Shown piece after piece: positions 51,564-61,404 of a stretch of DNA of 64,000 nt. Origin of the DNA: Yponomeuta sedellus (Eukaryota; Arthropoda; Insecta; Lepidoptera; Yponomeutidae); contig OW203734.1 in assembly GCA_934045075.1 (NCBI GenBank), positions 15,436,016 to 15,500,015 on the forward strand, given 5' to 3'. The translations under genes were made by a program, and so were the position numbers. The stretch's first letter is position 1, and the number at the start of each line of letters is the position of its first letter. The notes beneath the pieces are model-generated. The model saw nothing but the letters and a program-made list of their open reading frames with translations. It made no database searches and had not been told where the DNA came from.

Positions 51564-51896
51564 ATGATTATTATATATATTATCTCGTTAAGGGACAAAG
51601 TCCGGAACGAGATCATCCGACAAAAAACCAAAGTCACTGACGTAGTTCAGAAGTGTAGCAGGCTGAAGTGGCAGTGGGCTGGTCACATCTGTCGCAGAAC
51701 CGATGATCGTTGGAGCAGAAGGGTTCTCGAATGGAGACCACGACTCGGCAAGCGTAGTGTAGGACGCCCTCCGGCCAGATGGACCGACGACCTGAAAAAG
51801 GTGGCTGGTGGTGACTGGATGGCGAAAACGGAAGATCGGGTCTTGTGGCGCACCCTGGGGGAGGCTTATGTCCAGCAGTCGACTGCAATAGGCTGA
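51564..51896 (+). pseudogene. RTE-type LINE polymerase C-terminus
   Basis: LRDKVRNEIIRQKTKVTDVV, LKWQWAGHICRRTDDRWSRR, GKRSVGRPPARWTDDLKKVA and LGEAYVQQSTAI then stop. The L-x-W-x-GH, VGRPPxRW-DDL and GEAYVQQ motifs are standard for RTE-clade LINEs of Lepidoptera. A GATG-repeat tail (51898-51915) follows the stop directly. Strongly 5' truncated. Confidence 0.85.
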
Positions 51897-51914
51897 AATG
51901 GATGGATGGATGGA

Positions 51915-51960
51915 TAATATAATAATAATAATAATAGACATTTATTTCGGAAAAAAAAAA
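51915..51960 (-). repeat. LINE 3' tail with ATT repeats
   Basis: The minus strand has CCGAAATAAATGTCTATTAT followed by TTA repeats, a typical CR1-type 3' terminus, inserted against the RTE tail. Confidence 0.4.
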
Positions 51961-51973
51961 CAGTGTTCCATAG

Positions 51974-52192
51974 TCCATAATATTATAAAGGTCAAAGTTT
52001 GTGAGTGTGTTTGTTTGTTACTTTTTCACGCCTAAACGGCAGGAGCGATTTTACTAAAAATTGGTATGAAGTTAGCTAACACCTTGGATTAACACATAGG
52101 CTAACTGGATTAACTACATATTACTGCGGGAAGATATCTTATTCCCATGGAAAAATCGATAAGCCTTTGATAACACCGAGGGGCACAGCTAG
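51974..52192 (+). mobile_element. Non-autonomous Helitron, 219 bp
   Basis: It begins TCCATAATATTATAAAGGTC and ends AACACCGAGGGGCACAGCTAG before T. The body has gtgagtgtgtttgtttgtta and acacataggctaac as in the other small Helitrons. The base before TC is G, not A. Confidence 0.75.
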
Positions 52193-52404
52193 TATGACAT
52201 AAAAACGAATAGTACGGACTAACAAAAACCCTATGTACAGAACATACAGTTTTGCTTTGCATAAATTATGTCAAAGATCTAGCACTTTAGAGCATTTCTA
52301 CCACACACCGTTCTTTCAGTTATCGGCTGTCACAGTCATTGCGATTTACCACCTTCACTTTTTTCAAAAAAGTATAGTAAATGAAGATACGATTTTTTTC
52401 CACT

Positions 52405-52475
52405 GAAGGTGCTAGTTAGCACCGGGTCGGCCGTTAAGACACTTCGCGGTGCTAACAAGCGCCACCAATGGAATA
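52405..52475. repeat. Short repeat shared with 53133-53190
   Basis: ccactgaaggtgctagttag then caccgggtcg here, and ccactggggacgctagttag then caccaggtcg there. Class unknown. Confidence 0.4.
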
Positions 52476-52709
52476 AAAACATATCTTGTCTTATATTACG
52501 GTCTTTTCAAAAAGTGAACATCATAAATCCACTGTGACAACTATTTTTAGAACCTTCAGTATAGAACCTAGTAGGTATCAACAATCTAGGACTTTCATCG
52601 ATTTCCGGTGAAAACAGCCCTTTTTTTGCAAAACCACTTTAAAGTCCTAGACCTAGACCTAGGTTCTTCAGTCAGTAGCTTCTAAAAAGAGCTATGTATT
52701 TATTAGAAA

Positions 52710-53078
52710 GCGCTGGTGGCCTAGGCTAACCGAGTGATTGGAATCAATTACTTGAGTTAAGCAACAACAGGCGCGGTCAGGTGCAGGATGGGTGACCGTC
52801 CCGTGACTACCGCTTGTGGCATTTTTCCGAGCGCTTCCGTGCTTCGCAGAGCACGTTAAGCCGTTGGTGCCGGCTGTCATGTAATGGCAGTCGTTAAACC
52901 ATGTCAGAGACCGTATGGGCGGCTTGATAACTTCCGACAGTAAGGCCCGCCACTGTCTTACAATCCTCCACAAACCCGGACTTGGCCCCCGTGGTGGAGT
53001 ATGGCCTAAACTTCCTGCGATGCAGGAAGAGACCCGTGCCCCAGCAGTGGGGACATATAAGGGTTGATAACGATAATG
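52710..53078 (+). repeat. 5S-rRNA-derived SINE (family C), best full-length copy
   Basis: Head gcctaggctaaccgagtgat. The 5S-like core is gagttaagcaacaacaggcg, then cggtcaggtgcaggatgggt and gaccgtcccgtgactaccgc. It lines up over about 57 bases, nearly gap-free, with the 3' half of arthropod 5S rRNA (TTAAGCA...GGGCGCGGT..GTAC..GATGGG.GACCG). A unique body of about 250 bp follows with a CCCCAGCAGTGGGG hairpin, then gttgataacgataatgattt. Confidence 0.88.
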
Positions 53079-53199
53079 ATTTATTAGGATACATCCAAAG
53101 ACGCGTTATAAAAGAAAATATTACTTTTCTCCACTGGGGACGCTAGTTAGCACCAGGTCGCCCCTTAAGGGGATCGCAGGCTCTATTCGGCTGCGAGCG

Positions 53200-53880
53200 G
53201 ATTTACCGTCGCTGACTCTACCAGCGCCTTTTGTCTGACCTCAGAGTATTTCACGAAGCGTAAACACCCTGTCGCCATTAGTGCGGTTGATTTACGTCGT
53301 CGGCTAATTACGCAAGATTGATGGCTGAGGCCGTCGCGTGAGTTCTATATCCATTTTGCGTGTGCCGCACTTCGCACTGGCTGCGTGGATTTATTATATT
53401 ATTGGCCCGTGGTTGCTTGTGGGATGCGTCGCTTTACGTAGGACTGACACTGGGAACACTAGGTTGTAGTCACGTGGACTAACATGTATGCACTTCAGTA
53501 CCTTGTCAAAGTCAAAATAGTCAATTTCTCATACATCACGCTAGGAGACGTTAAGGTGACAAGAGTGTAAGGTGCTTACATGTATGTGCACGCGACTGTA
53601 CATGCAGTCAAAAGCTCAAATGCATTTGGTGAGGTACTTGGATGACCGAGCTTCGCTTTTTACGTTTTGTGAAACACCTGAATTTCCTTGAGTATATACG
53701 TGCTACAAGTCGCGTTTTTTGCTGTAGGTACACATTTCTCTGTCATTTTGTTTTTGAATAAAGGAATAAGAAAGCGAACAATTAATCAACAAAAAACTGA
53801 AAAAAGGAAGACTAAAATTGTTTTTTAATACAGTTGCTCAAAAAGTGGCGTATTGCAGGGACGTATAGCGTGCGGGATGT
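53200..53880. other. Intergenic sequence, nothing recognised
   Basis: Moderately GC-rich at first (to about 53400), then AT-rich. No coding frame or known repeat. Confidence 0.4.
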
Positions 53881-54339
53881 GGGCTATTATATTCACACTC
53901 GTGCTTTTTTTTACCTTTCCCGCACTAGTGCGTTCTCTTTCCCAACTGTCAAAATAATGTCTATTAAAAAGAAAAACCAACCATGAAGTTTTTACTCAAA
54001 AAAAATCATAGAAGTTTTTATGATTCATGCAAATAGGTACCTATATTTTTAAAAAGAAGCTACTAATTTGTTTCAATATCAGATTTAATGATTTGATTGA
54101 ATGAGTTAGGTTAGGTTTGGTTTGATTTCATTTCATCTCATTGAATTTCATTTTCATTTCATATCAATAAAAAAAAATTACTGAATACTTGGCTGTATGG
54201 GCATAGTTCCCTTTGCCTACCAGAATGGGTGAAGAAAAAAAAATCTCTGCTTATATTCTTTTACCGTTGGCGCCATTTTCCAAATATTTTTTCTTTATTA
54301 AATTGCTTAATTTTTTCGCAACTGTATTAAAAATAGTCG

Positions 54340-54460
54340 TTCAGTACACGTGCGGAACCGTCATTGCAACTTGTTCCGACTGTCAACCCTCACCTTCGGC
54401 TGCGCCTCGGCTCGGGTCGACATTTGTCGGAACTCTTTGCAATGACAGCCTTTCCGCAGT
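54340..54460. mobile_element. Palindromic MITE
   Basis: The left arm gtgcggaaccgtcattgcaa, then cttgttccgac, pairs with the right arm gtcggaactctttgcaatga, then cagcctttccgc. The interior has ccttcggctgcgcctcggct. The CG-rich interior and arms are typical of small palindromic insect transposons. Confidence 0.6.
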
Positions 54461-54659
54461 TAAAATGAAATAAACTATGTCAGGATTTGGACGTTAACGG
54501 TGTTAACGAAATAAAGTTTCAACAAAAATGATTATCTAGCCATTTTTTAAACATGAACAACCGGAAAAAACGACGCTTACAAAGTATGAAACCTATTTAT
54601 TTAAATACATCAGAATCTTTAGAGCCATTCCTGAGATTCTTAATATTATTTGTATGTTG

Positions 54660-54775
54660 TTAATAAGAATAACTTCCACTCAACACATTCATTTGCACTA
54701 GTCCTAAACTAGTATACTCTGTGCTATGGTAACCAGACAAGAACATCGCAAACGTGGAAATATTTATGGCAACTG
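54660..54775 (-). repeat. tRNA-derived SINE, family B, 3' half
   Basis: ataacttccactcaacacat, cctaaactagtatactctgt and catcgcaaacgtggaaatat match family B. The tRNA-like head is missing. Confidence 0.6.
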
Positions 54776-55039
54776 CCACTCTCTCTGTGACCCAATATCT
54801 ATGGCGTGTGTTGTGTTACGAAGAAAATATCTGGTTCCAATTGCTGCTAATATACATATCGGTCTACATCCAGCCTAATATGTATATTGACTGGCTGTTA
54901 TTATGTAGGTATCTGATCTATATGTACAAAAGTTGGTCGCTTAAAGTTTTAGTTAAATATGTGAAAATGTACAGAAGCTCATGCGTTACAGTTTAGTCTT
55001 TGAGTTGCACGCGCTTGAGCTTGCAGATATTATCTGCTA

Positions 55040-55225
55040 GTAAGTGCGTTAGCATGAGTTGAGACCGCGAATCGTCAAACGTAGTGTAGGACGCCCTCCC
55101 ACTAGGTGGAATGACGATCTGCAAAAACTGCAGACACTTGCTGGATGCGGTAAGCTGAAGACAAGGTACTCTGGCACTCATTAGGGGAGGACTATGTCCA
55201 GTAGTGGACTGGTATAGCCTGACGA
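55040..55225 (+). pseudogene. RTE LINE C-terminus and tail (family D source)
   Basis: The translation gives KRSVGRPPTRWNDDLQKLQT, then, after shifts, the SSSGL tail. The nucleotide end ggaggactatgtccagtagt, then ggactggtatagcct, is the same tail as family D. This copy shows that family D ends derive from an RTE-type LINE. Confidence 0.7.
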
Positions 55226-55299
55226 CAACGAAGTGCGTTAGTTCCTGAGCTTAAAACTTCTATAATGGATCTAGGGAATAATAAAAAGTAGGAAATAAG

Positions 55300-55512
55300 G
55301 AAATAACATAACATAACATTTACATACAGGCACATACATTGCTTCTGGCCCCACACTAGGATACCCTGTGTCGTGGGAACCAGAAACAACGACATCGCAA
55401 ACATGTAAACATCCAAGACCTGGACTTTTTTTTTTGTTTCCAGCCGGGATTCGAACCCAGGACCTCTTGCATGGTAGGCAGACGCGCTACCGCTACGCCA
55501 CAGAGGTCGTCA
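55300..55512 (-). repeat. tRNA-derived SINE, family A, best copy
   Basis: The minus strand starts GACGACCTCTGTGGCGTAGC (A box) and has CTGGGTTCGAATCCCGGCTG (B box). It continues CAAAAAAAAAAGTCCAGGTC, TTACATGTTTGCGATGTCGT and GTGTGGGGCCAGAAGC, and ends in ATGTTATGTTATGTTATTTC. TGTTA repeats form the tail. Confidence 0.85.
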
Positions 55513-56439
55513 ATAAAAAAGAGATCGAGTTTCGAAAGAAAATAACATCGAAAAAATTCAGCGCGACCTGTTCATTAACGAAACAATTAGATCCCAAAAC
55601 ATGCCTGCAAGAAGTCCCCGGGGGTGAGGCTGCGGGTGAGGGGAACAGCTTTCTACGTAGAAAAAGGGCTCGCTCTCATTTTAACTTTTTAAATATTTAC
55701 CTTCAAAGAGTTTTTTACAAAAGAGAATTTATATCCTACATAGTTTTGTAGCGGACAGCGTACATTGCACTGCTCGCAATGTTGATCGGACAGGGTTCAA
55801 TTTGCCGAAATTTGACCGAAAATTAATAGATTGGTAGAATGACCGTTTTCAGTGGAAATTGTACACTGCTCCTTTGTCAGCTTCGACCAACTTCACGAGT
55901 AGTGTAGTTCAGAAGGTTGTAGAATTTAGCTAGGAATAGCCGAATAAAAGGAAACGACTGGGTGTATATTTTGAATCTAATTCAAAAATATTTTGTTGAT
56001 AATCTTTGCGAAATTAAAAGTTAATTCGAAACGAGAATTTTAATAACCCTCTTTTGCAATCGGGCAAAAATGTCATCTACTAAACTCCAAACTTGTCCAA
56101 GCAAAAATTTAAGAAAGTTGATACCGAATGGGCAATTAAAGGCCTAAATATGAACAGACCATTTTAGAGATATTTACTGATTTCTAGTATTTTAATGTGT
56201 AAGTTGGTGACTAATTTGATCTTCTAACGTTCATTTCACACGTGAATGAAAATGAAATCCTTACATATGAAATTGGCGTTTCGTAGTACTGGCCACTTTG
56301 ATCTGAAATATCTCCTCTTTGGTTAAGAATTGCAAATTGAAATTTATAAATATATTTAGCCGGTATATTTGAATTTCGAAAACAGTCATTGGTTTTTTGT
56401 TTGTTCATTTGTTTTTTCCTTGGCGTAGCTCATCTCGCA

Positions 56440-56730
56440 TAATGGGGAACATGCACTATCGGGTTATTTACGATTACAAGTTTCACCGTGGCACCAGTGC
56501 TGCAGAAACGGATCGAAGGCTTAATTATGTGTATGGCGGCGGTGTCGCAAAAGAAAACACAGTGCGTTTTTGGTTCCAACGTTTTCCATCTGGAAATTTC
56601 GACATGCAGAACAAGCCCAGTGGACGGCCGGAGACTAAAGTTGATAACAAAGAATTAAAGGCTGTTGTGGAAGCGGATCCATCTCAAAACACGTCCGAAT
56701 CAGCTGCAAGCTGCGGTGGTCCGGTGGTCT
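56440..56730 (+). pseudogene. Mariner transposase N-terminal fragment
   Basis: MGNMHYRVIYDYKFHRGTSA, ENTVRFWFQRFPSGNF, KPSGRPETKVDNKELKAVVE. This is the first helix-turn-helix of a mariner transposase (family pattern WFxRFxSGdfxLxdxPrsGRP...L...v). It breaks off near 56735, where a family D repeat is inserted. The DDD catalytic domain was not found downstream, so it is inactive. Confidence 0.8.
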
Positions 56731-56739
56731 GCGGTGGTG

Positions 56740-56996
56740 GTTGCTGTGTGGTGTCGGCCTAGAGAATAGCACCAACCCAATTCTTCCCGCGGGTGTCGTA
56801 AAAGGCGACTAAGAGACACAAATCGGGGGGTGGGCAGCAGCACCCCCTGCAGTACAATTCCACCGAACTGCGATCCCCAACCCACATGCCCAGCGTGGGG
56901 ATTATGTTCATTACCCCCTATGATAGCACAACGTGGCGCTCTTTAGGGGAGGGCTATGTCCAGCAGTGGACCATTATTGCCAGACGATGATGATGA
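56740..56996 (+). repeat. Family D repeat, full length
   Basis: gctgtgtggtgtcggcctag, ttcttcccgcgggtgtcgta, aaggcgactaagagacac, cagtacaattccaccgaact, then the RTE-derived tail ggggagggctatgtccagca. The head is neither tRNA- nor 5S-like. Confidence 0.75.
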
Positions 56997-57449
56997 TGCG
57001 GTGGTCACGGAGTCATGGTACGAGTATCATTACAAACTGACGGGTCAGTCGTTGGTGTACTGCTGATTATGTAAGCGTTGCTCAAATTTTACGTGTCCGT
57101 GTTCTTGTATGCTGAAAACGGCTCATTTGGTTTGATAAGTGCTAAGACCCCTTTCTAATCAACAGAGTTTAATAAAGACGTGTTTTTATGAACAATAAAA
57201 TTGTAACAGTGCAAACCTATTTACATCATTTACATTTTTCAAAATAAAATTTAAAATTACCTTACCCATTCTAAATTTCCTTTGCATTTCCGACGTGCCA
57301 CTGTATCTTTGATGAAATAAAAATAGGTAATAACAATGTTTAGGTACCTTCCAAATTATCTATTTATCTTTTTAATTGTAATCAATTTTATTTTTACAGT
57401 CTCAAAATAAGCACAGTATTCTTAAAGTCATATACTATTTCATTATTAA

Positions 57450-57838
57450 CCACACGAGCATGCAACGGATTATGAACATTGATGAAGCGAAGGTGATCTG
57501 TCTGGATCGTGGCAAGTGGCAGTCTCTGGTCTCTGCCTACGCCCCTGGGTTACAGGCGTGAGTATTTATGTATGTATGTATGTATGTATGTATGTATGTA
57601 TGTATGTATGTATGTATGTATGTATGTATGTATGTATGTATGTATGTATGTATGTATGTATGTATGTATGTATGTATGTATGTATGTATGTATGTATGTA
57701 TGTATGTATGTATGTATGTATGTATGTATGTATGTATGTATTTATGTATGTATGTATGTATGTATGTATGTATGTATGTATGTATGTATGTATGTATGGG
57801 TGTATGTGTGTGTGTGTGTGTGTATGTATGTATATATT
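57450..57838 (+). repeat. RTE 3' UTR (family E) with long TATG array
   Basis: gatgaagcgaaggtgatctg, tctggtctctgcctacgccc and tgggttacaggcgtgagtat are followed directly by about 60 TATG units (57562-57800, one T substitution), then TGTG. The frames across the array are artefacts. Confidence 0.9.
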
Positions 57839-57839
57839 A

Positions 57840-58112
57840 ACCACCAAATTCAAGAGAAACTGGGCAGGCCACGTCGTTTGAATAGGTCTACACAGATGGG
57901 CGAAAACTGCCACTGAATCCAATCTCCAGTATCAATCCATCCACGCGAAGGTTATCGCAGACGTGGTCGGCCAAATCGAAATTAGCGGGATAATCTCTCC
58001 ACCTTCTTGATCGTATGGGAGATGACTGCTCAAGACAGGGGGGAGTGGAAGATCACGGGGGAGGCCTTTTCCCAGCAGTGGGACAAACACGGCTGACTAA
58101 AAAACTATAAAC
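57840..58112 (+). pseudogene. RTE-type LINE C-terminal fragment, frame-disrupted
   Basis: FKRNWAGHVV near 57850, RRRGRPN near 57960, and then TAQDRGEWKITGEAFSQQWD followed by KHG and stop at 58100. GEAF[AS]QQWD is a standard RTE C-terminal motif. Several frameshifts. Confidence 0.7.
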
Positions 58113-58114
58113 CG

Positions 58115-58930
58115 CCAGCAACTCTTCCAAAGTGTTATTTATCTATCAATGGAGAGAAAAGCCGGATTAGGATCCTCGAAGCTGGACTTTGACTGGCCGG
58201 ATTCAATGGCCAAAGTTACAAAGTTACAAGAGTCCGGAATATTATGTCAAAACGTTCGAAGTGGTATCGTTGAAAAACGCTACCGAGATTGTTCCGAGAC
58301 AAATATCTGGAGGAAAAGCTGAGGAAATATAAGCGTAAACAATCGTAATATCCACAATCTACATATAAAACACCAGTATTATCAAATGCCTCGCGAAGCT
58401 TAATTGAGTGGAAAAACGGCGGAGTCGGTTTTCCTGCGGCAAACACATTCATCATCCTCAAGTACATCCTTTACATACTTAGCAGGATAATAATGACTTT
58501 GCGGTGGAGCGTAAGAAAAACTACAGTGTGTTATTGGAATACCTGGAAACTGTTTCTTCTTCGATATTTAAATTAAACTGAAACAAGCGATACTTTAAAA
58601 TTCTCAACTTACTTTTAATTATTTTGTATTATATGATGCTGTTATGTTAAAAGATTATGGTTGGAAAAAAAAAATTAGCATTTTAGACTTAAAAGCAAGA
58701 TACGAGCCTTCGCATTATCTTGAAATATAATACAAAAGAAGTATTTGTCAATTGAGAATTATTATATAAATATATAATACATAAATACAAGCTAAACACA
58801 TTACCGTAATCATTGAATGCCGTAATCTTGGTCTCCGCCGCAGTCGGGTAAGAAAAAAAATAAAAAAAACTTAATTAAATAATAACCCGACTGTTAAACA
58901 TTTATTACTTCAGCAGGCGAGACACAAATT
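58115..58930. other. Intergenic sequence, nothing recognised
   Basis: AT-rich, short frames only. Confidence 0.4.
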
Positions 58931-58934
58931 CAAT

Positions 58935-59067
58935 GGTCCAGTTCCTAAATTGAGAATTTCACTAAGTAAATACTTAAGTAACGTTCTGTCACGCTATTTA
59001 ATGGGAAATTCGATGAGACAGCACTACAGACTTCGCAAAGCAAAACTCTCAGTTCAGAAACTGGCCC
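58935..59067. mobile_element. Short inverted-repeat element (MITE)
   Basis: ggtccagttcctaaattgag, then aattt, at the left pairs with the complement of aaaactctcagttcagaaac, then tggcc, at the right. Part of the same sequence is at 14745-14800. Confidence 0.55.
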
Positions 59068-59182
59068 AATATCTTTGTGTGACTAAGAAAGATGTCGACT
59101 TTTAAAGCCGAACTGTTTCTTTTGAAGTACCTACTTTGCAGTTAGGTTTTACATCGGAATGATATCGCTGTACCCACATGAT

Positions 59183-59443
59183 TATTATTTTTAATGCACT
59201 AACCAACAAGTGATGCCAATTACTTCAGCCAGATTTACAGAAGCCTGTACGTAATACAGAGAATATTGTAAAGAGATTCGAAATTTCACTGATGCCGGTG
59301 AGTCGCCCATTAGCTCAGTTGGAAGAGCGTTGGCATGGATAGCCAGAGGTCGCGGGTTCGAAACCCGGCATGGGTGGAATTTTAAGCCTCTAAATAGGTT
59401 TTTAAAATTGTCCTTAGCACAGGTTAGTGCATTAAAAATAATA
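59183..59443 (+). mobile_element. tRNA-like element with perfect 21 bp terminal inverted repeats
   Basis: The left terminus ATTATTTTTAATGCACTAAC, then C (59184-59204), is exactly complementary to 59422-59442. Between them are a 5' part with cctgtacgtaatacagagaa and gaaatttcactgatgccggt, the tRNA-like body, and gcctctaaataggtttttaa. The right terminus also ends the copy at 3930. No clear target duplication was found. This mixes SINE-like and DNA-transposon-like features. Confidence 0.75.
59305..59378 (+). repeat. tRNA-like body within the element
   Basis: A cloverleaf can be drawn: acceptor CGCCCAT/ATGGGTG, D stem GCTC/GAGC, anticodon stem TTGGC/GCCAG with loop ATGGATA, T arm CGGG-TTCGAAA-CCCG. 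The A box TTAGCTCAGTTGG and B box GGTTCGAAACC are good pol III promoter matches. The anticodon position reads GGA, but there is no long variable arm, so it is not a tRNA-Ser gene. Treated as tRNA-derived. Confidence 0.65.
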
Positions 59444-59844
59444 CAATTAATTAACGTTACAAGTTAAATATAATTGTCCATTTCAAGATTTGAGGCGTAC
59501 CTTTTCGAATAGTCGGGATTCCGGAAAATCTGATTTGGTAATATTGCGCGAGCCTTCTATTCGTGTAATAAGCGAGGGGAGCGTTTGGTCGGCCCTCTTG
59601 ACACACATAAGGGAGGTCTAAGTGTTTGCCATTTGCTTTCTTTCACACACTTTGCCCGGCTCCGTGCATCGCCCTCCCTACGGAGTGCTTGACCGCTTAT
59701 TAACTAACTTTTTGCATGCTTTTATATGCGATAAAGTTCGAGATAATTATTAGGTCAGTGGTGTCAGATTTCCACTTTATGTGGTGACTTTCCTTGTAAG
59801 GTATTATTTTACACAAGTAGGCTCGGGTTGGGCTGATGTTAAGT

Positions 59845-59915
59845 GAATGGGTGCTATGGCTCTCATTAGGCGGGGGCTATGTCCAGCAGTGGACTAATAT
59901 AGCCTAAAGAATAAG
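59845..59915 (+). repeat. Family D 3' tail
   Basis: gctctcattaggcgggggct, then atgtccagcagtggactaat, with a GAAGAA tail. Confidence 0.6.
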
Positions 59916-60102
59916 AAGAAGAAGTGCTAAGAATATCTTCATACATGTATTGCAGGTTTCTTTATTAAAACGATATTATATATTGTTTCCTTCTTCTATG
60001 TACCAATAATATATTTATATCGTTTCTTCCTTTCAAGTACCAATAGTACTTTGAATCGTGCCAGGCCTTTATTATATTTTAACCGCTTGCATGTATAATA
60101 CA

Positions 60103-60230
60103 GACATACATACATACATACATACATACATACATACATACATACATACATACATACATACATACATACATACATACATACATACATACATACATACATA
60201 CATACATACATACATACATACATACATACA

Positions 60231-60262
<32 letters not shown>
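60103..60262 (-). repeat. ACAT/TATG tetranucleotide array
   Basis: About 39 units of ACAT on the plus strand, uninterrupted. It immediately precedes the RTE coding remnant; whether it is the tail of a minus-strand element is unknown. Confidence 0.95.
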
Positions 60263-60264
<2 letters not shown>

Positions 60265-60269
60265 CACTT

Positions 60270-60866
60270 ATGTATGGTAGCGAGACTTGGGTGTGGCAAA
60301 AGAAGCAAGAAAGTTGAATTAATGCAGTTGAAATGAGGTCCTTGAGAAGTATGTGTAGTGTTACTTTGAATGACAGGATACGCAAGAGTCTAATTAGAGA
60401 ACGTTGTGGACTGAAAGAGGATGTAGTGACTAGAATTGAGAAAGGAATGTTGCTTTGGTTTGGACATGTGGAGAAGATGCAGGAAGAAAGATAGACGAAA
60501 CAAATATATATTAGTACCCGGAACCGGCGTGCGTGCATGCAACGACTTATGAACGTTGATGAAGCGAAGGTGATCTGTCAGGATCGTAGCAAGTGCCAGT
60601 CCCTGGTCTCTGCCTACCCCTCTGGGATACAGGTGTGAGGTTATGTATGTATGTATGTATGTATGTATGTATGTATGTATGTATGTATGTATGTATGTAT
60701 GTATGTATGTATGTATGTATGTATGTATGTATGTATGTATGTATGTATGTATGTATGTATGTATGTATGTATGTATGTATGTATGTATGTATGTATGTAT
60801 GTATGTATGTATGTATGTATGTATGTATGTATGTATGTATGTATGTATGTATGTATGTATGTACGT
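60270..60866 (+). mobile_element. RTE-type LINE 3' end: pol remnant, 3' UTR and TATG tail
   Basis: In order: the decayed pol C-terminus (60274-60500: YGSETWVWQKKQE, NAVEMRSLRSMCSVTLNDRI, RIEKGMLLWFGHVEKMQEE, with in-frame stops); the family E 3' UTR (60510-60640: cccggaaccggcgtgcgtgc); and about 55 TATG units (60641-60862). This copy ties family E and its microsatellite to an RTE LINE. YGSETW and W-x-GHVxxM are RTE hallmarks. Confidence 0.8.
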
Positions 60867-61069
60867 ACATACCTACTAAGAATTTGATTAATTGGCTTTA
60901 TTTAATTCTGGGTTTTTTATCTTTTCTCAAAACATCAGGTTCCAGGGGTTCTTTTAGAGAGAGAAAGAGAAAGAGAGAGACTGAGACAGAGAAAATGAAA
61001 ATGGAGAAAATTATGTATGCATATACACCGAGAATAATCCATCATCCAGATTTTGATATAAACACCTAG

Positions 61070-61280
61070 TTTAATTTGCAAATATTATTAATACGCAGTT
61101 CCTGTGATACGTTGAATAAAACATTTTTTATTTTAAATAAACTATTAAAAAAAAAAATAAGCTATATATCATTTAATTCAGTTTCTGGCTGATTGTGAAA
61201 AATAAGTTTTAAAACTCTACCAAACTGTAGAAATTGTGACAAATAATAATAATATTGGCCTTTTTGCATCTACTTTAATG
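61070..61280. other. AT-rich spacer, nothing recognised
   Basis: An AG-rich run lies just before it (60955-60985). No feature is supported here. Confidence 0.35.
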
Positions 61281-61284
61281 AGAT

Positions 61285-61400
61285 GATTTATACAGCGTCC
61301 AGTGGTATCTTCACTAGATGGGTGAAGGGACCACTCCGACGCTGTAGTGCCTGGGTCATGGTTTTATAGATGGTGTAGGCAGGATGGTATAGGTGCTGTG
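61285..61400 (-). repeat. Dispersed repeat (family I)
   Basis: Inverted relative to 1700-1850: atttatacagcgtccagtgg, cttcactagatgggtgaagg, gctgtagtgcctgggtcatg and atggtataggtgctg. Confidence 0.5.
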
Positions 61401-61404
61401 ACAA

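Noticed and set aside
52710..52830. 5S rRNA gene
   Set aside because: Only the internal-promoter half resembles 5S rRNA; the 5' portion and final stem are replaced, and it recurs with a shared unrelated body.
57509..57922. Several CMYV and IHTY repeat open frames, also at 60058-60870
   Set aside because: Translation of TATG/ACAT microsatellites; not coding.
59305..59378. Functional tRNA gene
   Set aside because: The T stem has a mismatch, the apparent GGA anticodon does not fit a short variable arm, and several decayed copies exist; it is a repeat-borne tRNA-like sequence.
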